NCBI RefSeq assembly: GCF_000186465.1
Contig: NZ_GL636091.1
Span: 489,020 to 553,019 of the forward strand
Direction: 5' to 3'
DNA length: 64,000 nucleotides
From: Streptococcus australis ATCC 700641
Lineage (GTDB): Bacteria > Bacillota > Bacilli > Lactobacillales > Streptococcaceae
The notes beneath the pieces were generated by a model. The model did no database searches, was not told the DNA's origin, and saw nothing but the letters and a program-made list of their open reading frames with translations. Each line of letters opens with the position of its first letter. Positions within the stretch are counted from its first letter, which is position 1. Shown piece by piece: positions 16,876 through 25,241 of this stretch. The position numbers and the translations under genes are program-made.

Positions 16876-19653
16876 ATGAGAAAAAAGGATTTCATTTATT
16901 TTGCCAGTACAGCTGTATTGCTAGCTGCGTCTGTTCAAGTTGCACATGCTGATGAAGTGGGAGTGAAAGAATCGGCAGTCACTGAAAGCGAAGCAGTAAC
17001 GACACCAGCTAGCTCAGCACCAATTGTCGAGGAAAAGCAAGAAGTAGGGACTCGTCAATATGCGGCACCAGCCTCAGTAACAGAGCTTCCAGTCACTAGC
17101 TCAGAAGTTCCGAAAGTGGAAGAGCCACAGGTAGAAACAAAGCCTATTTCAGCAGGACAATCTGCGCCATCTTCTGAGTCAACTGCGAAACCAGTAACAG
17201 GAACCACTACTTTCTATAGCGCTAGTTCCAAGGCCCCATCTGGGCGTACAGCTAGTACTCTAAGTCGTCCTCAAGGGGATTTAAGTATAGAAAATAACAA
17301 CGAAGTCACAGGAACCTTTGATGCAGTTGTTCGCAATGTAGTATCCCCAACTGGCTTAAAGGAAGTCTTGGTTCCATCTTGGAGTGTAGCAGATGGTCAG
17401 GATGATTTAATCTGGCATAAGGCTGTTCGTCAAGCTGATGGTTCCTACCGCGCAACGATCAAGGCAAGTGATCACAAGAACTCAGTTGGTCAGTACCAAG
17501 TCCATGTTCATTATCTTGATCAGGGAAATCGACGCCGTTATGTCACAGAAACTGTTGTAGATGTGCGTCAGTCTAAGCCGAGTGGAACGCTCTCGATTGA
17601 AAATAATAATTCAAGTACAGGAACCTTTGACGCAGTTGTTCGCAATGTAGTATCACCGACGGGTTTGAAGGAAGTTTTGATTCCATCATGGAGCGTAGTA
17701 GGAGGTCAGGATGATTTAATCTGGCATAAGGCAAGTCTTCAGTCAGATGGATCCTACCGAGCAACAATCAAGGCAAGTGAGCATAAGAACACATTAGGTC
17801 AGTACCAAGTACACGTTCATTACCTTGATCAAAATGATAGACGTCGTTATGTTACAGAGACCGTTGTAGAAGTACGTCAAACTAAGCCAAGCGGAACACT
17901 TTCGATTGAGAATAATAATTCAACTACAGGAACTTTTGACGCAGTTGTTCGCAATGTAGTATCACCGACGGGTTTGAAGGAAGTCTTGATTCCATCATGG
18001 AGTGTAGCAGGAGGTCAGGATGATTTAGTTTGGCATAAGGCCACTCGTCAATCAGATGGATCCTACCGAGCAACGATTAAGGCCAGTGATCATAAGAATA
18101 CTTTAGGTCAGTACCAAGTACACGTTCATTATCTTGATCAAGACAATAGACGTCGTTATGTTACTGAGACCGTTGTAGAAGTTCGTCAATCTAAGCCGCA
18201 AGGGACGCTTTCGATTGAGAACAATAACTTAAGTACAGGAACATTTGACGCAGTAATTCGTAATGTTGTTGCACCAAAAGGTTTGAAAGAAGTTCTGGTA
18301 CCAACCTGGTCGGATCCAAACGGACCTGATGATCTTATTTGGCACAAAGCTGTCCTTCAGAGTGATGGAAGTTACCGAGCTACCATCAAAGCCTCAGATC
18401 ATAAACATGAGGATGGCAAATACAATGTCCATGTCTACTATGTGGACAATGACAACCAACGAAACTATATTACAAAAACTACAGCAGAAGTACGTCAAGC
18501 CCGTCGTTCTGGTACGATTGTAATCCAAAACAATAACAAGGATACGGGAACTTTTGACGTCATCATTAAAGATGTCTACAGCCCTAAAGGTGTGCGGGCA
18601 GTTCAAGTTCCAACTTGGTCTGATAAGGATGGTCAAGATGATATCCGTTGGTACGAAGCGACTCGTCAAGCGAATGGAGACTACAAGGCATCCGTCAAAG
18701 CGAGTGATCATAAGAACTCCACTGGTAAATACCATGTTCATCTTTACTACATCCAAAATGATGGCACACGAGTCGGTGTTGGTGGGATAACTACAGACGT
18801 TGAATTCCGTAATGCTAAGACCAAAACACAGACCTACATCAAGGATGTGAACTCGAATAACGGTACCTATACGGTAACAGTGGACCAAGCACCTCAGGGA
18901 CGTCGGATTAAGAACATCCGTGTTGCAGCCTGGTCTCAAGCTCATCAAGAAAATCTCTACTGGTATACTACAGCACCTTCTGGTACCCATACAGAAGTGC
19001 AAGTCTCTGCAGCGAATCACCAGTACCAGAAAGGAAACTATACCACTCACGTCTATGTGGACTATGTGGATGGTGGCGTTGAAGGCTTTAACCTGGGTCA
19101 AACAGCTCTTTCACCTCGTGAGACAGTTGATCAAACAGCATACAATCCTCATGTTTCTAATGGTCAACGAGATCGTATTTTACGAGCTGCAGCAAGTCTT
19201 GTCGGTGTTCGTAGCGGAAGCACAGCCCATCATCAATTGGTCAAGGATTATAATAGCGTACATCCCCTACCAGTTGGCTATACTGTAAAAAATTCAGATG
19301 ACTGGTGTGATGTATTTGTTACAACAGTTTTCCAACGCGAAGGCCTTAGTCATTTGATTGGTCGGGAGTGTGGCGTAGAGCGCCATATCCAAATTTTTAA
19401 ACGTTTAGGTATTTGGAATGAGGATGGAGCTTCTACACCAAAAGCGGGTGATATTATTACCTTTAACTGGGATCAGAATCATCAATCAAATGATGGTTGG
19501 GCTGATCACATTGGGATTGTTGAATCCGTTCGCGATGGGATGATCTATACAATTGAAGGAAATTCAGGTCATGATGTCGGTACTGTAAAACGCAATGTTT
19601 ACCGAATTGGACATGGCAATATCCGTGGCTTTGCAACACCGCGTTATTATTAA
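16876..19653 (+). CDS. secreted Bsp-like repeat protein with C-terminal CHAP domain
   Basis: A 925-residue exported protein, probably a peptidoglycan hydrolase acting in cell separation or wall shape. A signal peptide (residues 1 to about 26, cut after VAHA) is followed by a Ser/Pro/Glu-rich linker. Five consecutive GBS-Bsp-like repeats of 103 residues come next (each with GTFDAVVRNV, DDLIWHKA, SYRATIKASDHK and VHVHYLD), then a sixth, divergent one. The end is a CHAP domain with Cys811 in DDWCDVFV and His878 in ADHIGIVE as the likely catalytic pair. There is no LPXTG motif. The ATG at 16870 abuts the ribosome site, so I start at 16876. It stands alone, with its own promoter and terminator. 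Confidence 0.88.
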   Translation: MRKKDFIYFASTAVLLAASVQVAHADEVGVKESAVTESEAVTTPASSAPIVEEKQEVGTRQYAAPASVTELPVTSSEVPKVEEPQVETKPISAGQSAPSSESTAKPVTGTTTFYSASSKAPSGRTASTLSRPQGDLSIENNNEVTGTFDAVVRNVVSPTGLKEVLVPSWSVADGQDDLIWHKAVRQADGSYRATIKASDHKNSVGQYQVHVHYLDQGNRRRYVTETVVDVRQSKPSGTLSIENNNSSTGTFDAVVRNVVSPTGLKEVLIPSWSVVGGQDDLIWHKASLQSDGSYRATIKASEHKNTLGQYQVHVHYLDQNDRRRYVTETVVEVRQTKPSGTLSIENNNSTTGTFDAVVRNVVSPTGLKEVLIPSWSVAGGQDDLVWHKATRQSDGSYRATIKASDHKNTLGQYQVHVHYLDQDNRRRYVTETVVEVRQSKPQGTLSIENNNLSTGTFDAVIRNVVAPKGLKEVLVPTWSDPNGPDDLIWHKAVLQSDGSYRATIKASDHKHEDGKYNVHVYYVDNDNQRNYITKTTAEVRQARRSGTIVIQNNNKDTGTFDVIIKDVYSPKGVRAVQVPTWSDKDGQDDIRWYEATRQANGDYKASVKASDHKNSTGKYHVHLYYIQNDGTRVGVGGITTDVEFRNAKTKTQTYIKDVNSNNGTYTVTVDQAPQGRRIKNIRVAAWSQAHQENLYWYTTAPSGTHTEVQVSAANHQYQKGNYTTHVYVDYVDGGVEGFNLGQTALSPRETVDQTAYNPHVSNGQRDRILRAAASLVGVRSGSTAHHQLVKDYNSVHPLPVGYTVKNSDDWCDVFVTTVFQREGLSHLIGRECGVERHIQIFKRLGIWNEDGASTPKAGDIITFNWDQNHQSNDGWADHIGIVESVRDGMIYTIEGNSGHDVGTVKRNVYRIGHGNIRGFATPRYY
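17275..18819 (+). repeat. five in-frame 309-bp tandem repeats
   Basis: Units start at 17275, 17584, 17893, 18202 and 18511, exactly 309 bp (103 codons) apart. Units 2 and 3 are nearly identical over long stretches, while units 4 and 5 diverge. They encode the Bsp-like repeats of the CHAP protein and could gain or lose units by recombination. Confidence 0.9.
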
Positions 19654-19661
19654 AAAGAAGG

Positions 19662-19692
19662 ACAGTTCCTAGCAGGCTAGGGACTGTTTTTT
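19662..19692 (+). terminator. terminator after the CHAP protein gene
   Basis: ACAGTTCCTAGC (19662-19673) pairs with GCTAGGGACTGT (19676-19687), one wobble pair and a very short loop, followed by six Ts. Confidence 0.75.
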
Positions 19693-19901
19693 GTGGTTTT
19701 TCTCTTGTCCCATTATTGGGGTACAGTGCCAGGTTCGGGTTTTGTTTACGATTAACTAATGTTATTTTAAAAACGTTAGCCATATATCGGAATTAATTTG
19801 ACGATTCAAAGAAAAACATTCGGAAGTAGAACTAGTTTGAAGTTCTTTTTAAATTAATTGAACGCAAAAAACATTATTTTGAAAAAAATATCTATATTTT
19901 A

Positions 19902-19930
19902 TTGAAATTGGTTTAGAAAAGTATTACAAT
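19902..19930 (+). promoter_or_regulatory. promoter of the Cna-type adhesin gene
   Basis: TTGAAA (19902-19907) and TACAAT (19925-19930) are separated by 17 bp. The rest of the 390-base gap 19654-20043 holds only the preceding terminator and AT-rich DNA in which I see no gene. AGAGGAG before the ATG at 20044 is the ribosome site. Confidence 0.65.
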
Positions 19931-20043
19931 TTAAAGTGTATAAAAGGTTTTATATGGAAAATAATTTGATACTCTCCATGAAGAACCAGTTGTACTGTGT
20001 GGGATGATTTAGCTAACCATGCGAAAGAAGAGAGGAGAATCAT

Positions 20044-23000
20044 ATGAAAAAGGAAAGACAAGTGAAGCAATTCATGTCAAAATTCCTGAATGCAGTAAGT
20101 CTATTCTTGCTGGTGTTTTCGATGTTTTCGACCCCGCTTGTCACTGTAGCAGAGACAAGTGAAGGGACGCCTAGTACCGAGGCTGTTCAGCCAGAGTCAG
20201 CAATAGAGGCACCGAGCAGTGCGACGGAAGATACGAGTACAGAAGCTGTCAGTTCGGAAGCTAGTGTGACTGAGACACCAGCTCCAGCAGGAGGCGTACG
20301 AGCAGCAGCGACTCGAGCTCCAAAGGAAGTAGATGATGTCATCACAAGCATCAAATATACCAACAATGAAGGTGGAGAGCTGAACTGGTCACTTGCACCA
20401 TGGGCGACTTTTAAGATCAATGCGACTTTTGCCTTACCGAATAATAAAATTCATGCAGGAGATACAACAACAGTTTCTGTGCCATCTCAGTTGATTATCA
20501 ACAGTACGGACTATGAACTGAAAGGGATAGACAAGGATGGTAATGAACAGATTGCCGCATATGCCCATGTGGATCCAACTTACAAAAAGTTGACCTTAAC
20601 TTATACAGACTTTGCTGAAAAAAATTCAGATGTTGAGGGTCATTTCTTCTTCTATGTTCGGGTGGATCACCTGCTCGTTCCAAATGCAGAGAAAATTCCA
20701 ATCAGTTTAACTGTGGGAAACAAGATTGTTCCAAATGACCCTCCTCAACCCCCAGTAGACTACATCGGGGTTGAAAAACCTGACACTTATACCCTTAACA
20801 AGGTTGGTTCTTATAACCGGGAAGCAACCACTCCAACCCTTAACTACACCATCGCCATCAACCGCAAACCTATAAATATTAAAAATGCGGTTTTAAGAGA
20901 TACTCTTCAATTTACCAATGCCAAATATGACAAGAATTCTTTCATCGTTGAAAAAGGTCAGTGGGTATGGGAAAATGCTAACTGGGTGTTTAAAAATGCC
21001 GAAACAGCAGCTTATGAAATTTCTTTCCCAGATGACAAGTCTTTTGAGATAAAGATAGCCAATATAACTGACAAAGAAATGTACCGGATTCGTTATAATG
21101 TCATCTTAGGATACATCCCTCTTGATAATGAAAAGTTTGTCAACAATGCTACGTTAAACGGTGAAGATTCGATTGTGAAGAATGCAGAAGCACGGGTTCT
21201 GTGGCAAAAAGGTGGAGGAAATGCGGTCGGCTATGCTTATCATATCAAACTACACAAGCAGAACGAAGCAGGTGAGCCACTTCAAGGGGCTCAATTCAAG
21301 ATTGTCCGCAATGCCAACAAACAAACCCTTACTCATACAGTGGATGGAAAAGAAACGGATATCTTCACTTCAGATGAAAATGGTGATTTGAATGTACCAG
21401 GCTTGCTCAAGGATGATTACACTGTTACAGAAGTGGCAGCTCCAAATGGTTATCAATTGCTCAAAGATCCGGTGACCATCTCAGAGACTGATTTTGCCCA
21501 AGATAATCCGAATTTCGATGTTACTAGTAAAATCTTGACAGTTGTGATTAGCAATAAGAAACAAAACAACCGTCAACTCAAGGTAACTAAGAAATGGAAT
21601 GATAAGGAAAATCAATACAAGACTCGTCCAGCATCTGTGACTGTCAACCTCTTGAAAGACGGTGTCATTGTTGAAGGCAAGAGTCTGGTCTTGAGCGCGG
21701 ACAATCAGTGGACAGGGGCCTTCACAGACCTAGATGAAACAGGCAATTATTCAGTCCAAGAAGTCGACGTAATCGGCTATGTCGCAACTGTTGAATCAGA
21801 AGCAAAAGACAGCGTCCGACTAGTTAATAGTCTTGAAACAACAGAAGTCTCTGGTAACAAGACCTGGAAGGATGATAACAACCGTGATGGAAAACGCCCA
21901 AGCCAGATCACTGTCAGCCTCCTTGCAGATGGAGAAAAAGTAGACAGCCTCAAAGTGAAAGCTGACAAGGATGGGAACTGGACGTACAGCTTCAAGGATC
22001 TTCCAAAATACAAGGATGGAAAAGAGATTGTCTATACGGTATCTGAGGAAGCTGTTGAAGGCTATACCAGTCAGCTAGAGGGAACCAACCTCACTAATAC
22101 CTACACTCCAGCCATTGTTTCTATTGAAGGAAGTAAGACTTGGAAGGATGACAACAACCGTGACGGCCTTCGTCCAAGTCAAATCACTGTCAACCTTCTT
22201 GCAAATGGGAAAAAAGTGGATAGTGCTATTGTTAGCCCAGATGCAAGCGGTAATTGGACCTACCGTTTCCAAAACCTTCCAAAATACAAAGATGGTAAGG
22301 AAATCACCTACACAATTTCGGAAGAAAAAGTTCCGGGATATAGTAGCAAGGTAGAGGGGACCAACCTCATCAATAGCCATACACCGGCTACTGTTTCAGT
22401 TAAAGGAAGCAAGACTTGGAAGGACGCTGACAACCGTGATGGACTTCGTCCGAGTCAAATCACTGTTATCTTGAAAAAAGCCCTAGCTGGATCAGAAGCA
22501 GTAGAAGTCGCTCGTAAAGAGGTCACAGCAAAAGACAAGTGGGCTTATGAGTTTAAAGATCTTCCAAAATATGAGAATGGACAAGAAATTGTTTACTCTG
22601 TAGATGAAGAAGCTGTTCCAGGTTATGAAACCAGTGTAGAAGGAACCAACCTCACCAATACCCGTACTCCTGAACGGACTGCCATTCCATTCAGCAAGGT
22701 ATGGCAAGACGATGGCAACCAAGACGGTCTTCGTCCAGAGTCTATCGTAGTGAACCTGTTGGCAAATGGTAAGAAGGTAGCTAGCCAGACCCTCACAGCT
22801 GAAACTGGCTGGGCAGGGATCTTTGAAAACCTTCCAAAATACGAGGCTGGAAAAGCCATTGTCTACACCCTTGAAGAAGCAAAAGTAGACAACTATACAG
22901 CTGACATCGATCAAACCAACTATGTCATTACCAATACTCACAAGCCAGGTGAAACTCACCTAACAGTGACGAAACGCTGGGATGATGAAAATAATAAAGC

Positions 23001-23463
23001 GGGCATCCGTCCGAAGAGCATCAAGGTTCAACTTTTTGCGGATGGTAAGAAAGCTGGCAACGAAATTGAGCTCAGTGAAGCCAATAAATGGACCTATACT
23101 TTCTCAAAACTTCCAGAGAAAGCAAATGGGAAAATCATTGTCTATACGGCTAGTGAAATGGTGGTTCCAGCGGGTTATGAAGGGACAAAAGTGCAAGAAG
23201 ATCCAAGTAATGTGACCTTGATCAATAAGCACAAACCAACAGTGCCACCGTCAACACCACCGTCAACGCCACCATCAACGCCACCATCAACACCACCGTC
23301 AACACCACCGTCAACACCACCGTCAACACCAGAAAAACCTGGTCGCCCGGTTCAGAAGAAGTTCTTGCCAAGTACGGGTACGGTTGTTTCGGTTGTAAGT
23401 ATTGTCTTAGCGGTTGCCTTAGGTGGACTTGCAGTCTATATTTTGAAGAAAAAGAAAAACTAG
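20044..23463 (+). CDS. LPXTG-anchored adhesin with collagen-binding-like and Cna-B domains
   Basis: A 1139-residue surface protein. A long signal peptide (cut near VTVAE, about residue 38) leads to a Thr/Ser/Ala-rich stretch. A collagen-binding-like adhesive region follows at about residues 95-380 (SIKYTNNEGG, APWATFKINATF). A SpaA/prealbumin-like domain (LQGAQFKIVRNA to VISNKK) is next, at about residues 400-510. About six Cna-B repeats of roughly 90 residues (SKTWKDDNNRDGLRPSQITV type) follow, then a PPST spacer and the sortase motif LPSTG with a membrane helix and KKKKN tail. Lys, Asn and Glu residues that form isopeptide bonds are typical of such domains. No sortase or pilin genes are adjacent, so it is a free adhesin rather than a pilus locus. 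The ligand is inferred, not shown. Confidence 0.9.
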   Translation: MKKERQVKQFMSKFLNAVSLFLLVFSMFSTPLVTVAETSEGTPSTEAVQPESAIEAPSSATEDTSTEAVSSEASVTETPAPAGGVRAAATRAPKEVDDVITSIKYTNNEGGELNWSLAPWATFKINATFALPNNKIHAGDTTTVSVPSQLIINSTDYELKGIDKDGNEQIAAYAHVDPTYKKLTLTYTDFAEKNSDVEGHFFFYVRVDHLLVPNAEKIPISLTVGNKIVPNDPPQPPVDYIGVEKPDTYTLNKVGSYNREATTPTLNYTIAINRKPINIKNAVLRDTLQFTNAKYDKNSFIVEKGQWVWENANWVFKNAETAAYEISFPDDKSFEIKIANITDKEMYRIRYNVILGYIPLDNEKFVNNATLNGEDSIVKNAEARVLWQKGGGNAVGYAYHIKLHKQNEAGEPLQGAQFKIVRNANKQTLTHTVDGKETDIFTSDENGDLNVPGLLKDDYTVTEVAAPNGYQLLKDPVTISETDFAQDNPNFDVTSKILTVVISNKKQNNRQLKVTKKWNDKENQYKTRPASVTVNLLKDGVIVEGKSLVLSADNQWTGAFTDLDETGNYSVQEVDVIGYVATVESEAKDSVRLVNSLETTEVSGNKTWKDDNNRDGKRPSQITVSLLADGEKVDSLKVKADKDGNWTYSFKDLPKYKDGKEIVYTVSEEAVEGYTSQLEGTNLTNTYTPAIVSIEGSKTWKDDNNRDGLRPSQITVNLLANGKKVDSAIVSPDASGNWTYRFQNLPKYKDGKEITYTISEEKVPGYSSKVEGTNLINSHTPATVSVKGSKTWKDADNRDGLRPSQITVILKKALAGSEAVEVARKEVTAKDKWAYEFKDLPKYENGQEIVYSVDEEAVPGYETSVEGTNLTNTRTPERTAIPFSKVWQDDGNQDGLRPESIVVNLLANGKKVASQTLTAETGWAGIFENLPKYEAGKAIVYTLEEAKVDNYTADIDQTNYVITNTHKPGETHLTVTKRWDDENNKAGIRPKSIKVQLFADGKKAGNEIELSEANKWTYTFSKLPEKANGKIIVYTASEMVVPAGYEGTKVQEDPSNVTLINKHKPTVPPSTPPSTPPSTPPSTPPSTPPSTPPSTPEKPGRPVQKKFLPSTGTVVSVVSIVLAVALGGLAVYILKKKKN
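23245..23328 (+). repeat. seven 12-bp repeats encoding PPST
   Basis: Seven units of the CCACCGTCAACA type, with third-base variation (ACA/ACG, CCG/CCA), encode seven PPST units. They form the wall-spanning spacer just before LPSTG, and the copy number is likely to vary between strains. Confidence 0.92.
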
Positions 23464-23520
23464 TACGAATATACTAATATTTCGACGAGTCTGAGACAAA
23501 ACGAATTCTCAGCTAGTACG

Positions 23521-23554
23521 AGAGAGATTCACACTTGGTGTGAGTCTCTCTTTT
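23521..23554 (+). terminator. terminator after the adhesin gene
   Basis: AGAGAGATTCACA (23521-23533) pairs with TGTGAGTCTCTCT (23539-23551) through one wobble, followed by a T-run. Confidence 0.85.
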
Positions 23555-23668
23555 CTACTATTTATCAAATGCCTTGATATGCTTGACAAATGCTAGAAAA
23601 GGGCTTAGTCTATTTTAAATTTTGACTAAATAGATTGATTCACTACTCATTTAAAGACTAAGGATTAA

Positions 23669-23843
23669 GAGGCTGGGACAAAAGTCCTAGCCTCTCAATT
23701 GTCTTTGGATTGTCGAGCAAGACGCAGTGGTTGAGTGGGCTCTACTACGCTGATTTTATCAGCTTTTACAGCCCTACTCAACTGTGCGGAGGTGGGACGA
23801 CGAAATCGAATTCTAACGAATGACCGATTTCTGTCCCACTCTC
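23669..23843 (-). repeat. E1 intergenic repeat, full copy B (175 bp)
   Basis: Inverted relative to the copy at 999 and of identical length, with only scattered substitutions (for example GGCTGT for GGCCGT in the middle). It sits in the 834-base gap 23464-24297. Outside this repeat, the upstream terminator and the zinc promoter, the gap contains only AT-rich sequence without a convincing gene. Confidence 0.9.
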
Positions 23844-24213
23844 AGATTTTCACCTATAAATATTGTTCATAAAGCTCCTGAAGCAATTGAAAGTTATAAT
23901 AGCAAATCATATTGAAGTAAGGTGGAATTGTGAATAATTAGAGTGCACTACATTTATGTTTCAACTCTTGTGTGATTGTTTATACTGAAGTGGCTATTGG
24001 AAGTGGTAGCAGAAATGAATACTTGGATTATAATTATGAATAAGAAATAGCTATAAAACGAAGAGAAGTATATTGTTAGTATAGTTTTCTTTTTATTTTT
24101 CTTCCCTTTGTCTATTTTTATAGAGAGAAAAATAATACTCAGTATGTCAGGAGGACAGATTAGTTCTCAGTAATATTAGCATTTCTAGTTCTTATTACAG
24201 AGGTAAAAAATTC

Positions 24214-24242
24214 TTGACAAACTAAAAAATTAGCGTTATTAT
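24214..24242 (+). promoter_or_regulatory. promoter of the adcAII-pht operon
   Basis: TTGACA (24214-24219) and TATTAT (24237-24242), 17 bp apart, form a near-consensus sigma-A promoter. The -10 end touches the AdcR-like operator that follows. Confidence 0.85.
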
Positions 24243-24265
24243 TAACTAGTTAATTAACTATTTAA
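24242..24265 (+). promoter_or_regulatory. tandem AdcR-type zinc operators
   Basis: TTAACTAGTTAA (24242-24253) is an exact match to the streptococcal AdcR motif TTAACYRGTTAA. TTAACTATTTAA (24254-24265) directly abuts it with one mismatch. The pair covers the transcription start region, so zinc-bound AdcR would block adcAII-pht and zinc starvation would release it. The regulator itself is not in this window. Confidence 0.88.
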
Positions 24266-24297
24266 TAAACCGATTAAGAAAAAGAGAGGGGTTAGAC

Positions 24298-25227
24298 ATG
24301 TATGGGAGGAAACTAAGGGTCTTAGGAATTGGCTTCATCTGCCTTTTGTTGTTAGTGGCTTGTGGAAGCCAGAGAAGTTCGGGAGCTGGCTCAACTAAAA
24401 AGGGGCTCAAAATTGTGACGAGTTTTTATCCTGTCTATTCCTTGGTTAAGGAAATCTCAGGTGATCGAAACGAGGTCTGGATGGTTCAGTCAGGTGCGGG
24501 GATTCATGATTACGAACCTTCTGCCAAGGAGACAGCCCAGATCTATGATGCGGATGTCTTCATTTACCATTCTCAAACACTCGAATCTTGGGCCGGACGT
24601 CTAGATCCTAGCTTGCAAGACTCGAAACTGCGGGTCATCGAAGCCAGCAAAGGAATGGAATTGGATAAGGTTCCTGGATTAGAGGATATTGAGGATACGG
24701 AGGGGAAGGATACAAAAAACTTGTATGATCCTCATACTTGGATGGATCCACTGAAAATTGCCGAAGAAGGGAAGATCATCGCCCAAGAGTTGGGAAACAT
24801 TGACCCAGAGAATAAAAGTTATTATGAGGCCAATGCCCAAAAGCTTGAAAAACGCTGTGAGGATTTGGTGGCCAAATACCAGCCTCTCTTTGAAAAAGTG
24901 ACACAAAAAACCTTCGTGACCCAGCATACAGCCTTTTCTTATCTAGCCAAGCGCTTTGGCTTGAAACAATTAGGAATCGCAGGGATTTCACCTGAGCAGG
25001 AACCAACAGCCCGTCAATTAGCGGAGATTCAGCAGTTTGTCAAGGACTACCAAGTTCAGACCATCTTTGTTGAGAAGCATACCTCTTCCAAGGTGGCAGA
25101 TAGCATTGCCAAGGCGACAGGGGCAAAAGTGAAGGTCTTGGATCCTCTCGAAGCAGATCCAGAAAATAACAAAGATTTCTTGGAGAACCTAGAAGAAAAT
25201 ATGGCTAGCCTAGCGAAAGAATTATAG
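24298..25227 (+). CDS. adcA2: zinc-binding lipoprotein AdcAII (Lmb family)
   Basis: A 309-residue cluster A-I (ZnuA-like) substrate-binding lipoprotein that feeds zinc to the Adc ABC permease, encoded elsewhere. The lipobox LLLVAC places Cys at residue 22. Zinc-ligand regions are GIHDYEPS, DPHTWMDP, FVTQHTAFSYLAKRFG and a C-terminal Glu/Asp region (FVEKHTS). As in other AdcAII/Lmb proteins, the His-rich loop seen in AdcA is absent. It is separated from pht by 14 bases and both sit behind the AdcR operators. Confidence 0.93.
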   Translation: MYGRKLRVLGIGFICLLLLVACGSQRSSGAGSTKKGLKIVTSFYPVYSLVKEISGDRNEVWMVQSGAGIHDYEPSAKETAQIYDADVFIYHSQTLESWAGRLDPSLQDSKLRVIEASKGMELDKVPGLEDIEDTEGKDTKNLYDPHTWMDPLKIAEEGKIIAQELGNIDPENKSYYEANAQKLEKRCEDLVAKYQPLFEKVTQKTFVTQHTAFSYLAKRFGLKQLGIAGISPEQEPTARQLAEIQQFVKDYQVQTIFVEKHTSSKVADSIAKATGAKVKVLDPLEADPENNKDFLENLEENMASLAKEL

Positions 25228-25241
25228 GAGTAAGTAGAAGA

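Noticed and set aside
17275..18819. Regularly spaced repeats that might suggest a CRISPR-like array
   Set aside because: The period is 309 bp, the units are coding throughout and translate to Bsp-like repeats. There are no short repeats with unique spacers.
19741..19900. Possible small RNA or gene in the AT-rich gap before the adhesin
   Set aside because: No promoter-terminator pair or open frame with a ribosome site was found there.
20044..23463. Pilus operon around the Cna-type protein
   Set aside because: No sortase C or other pilin genes flank it; neighbours are unrelated, so it is treated as a stand-alone adhesin.
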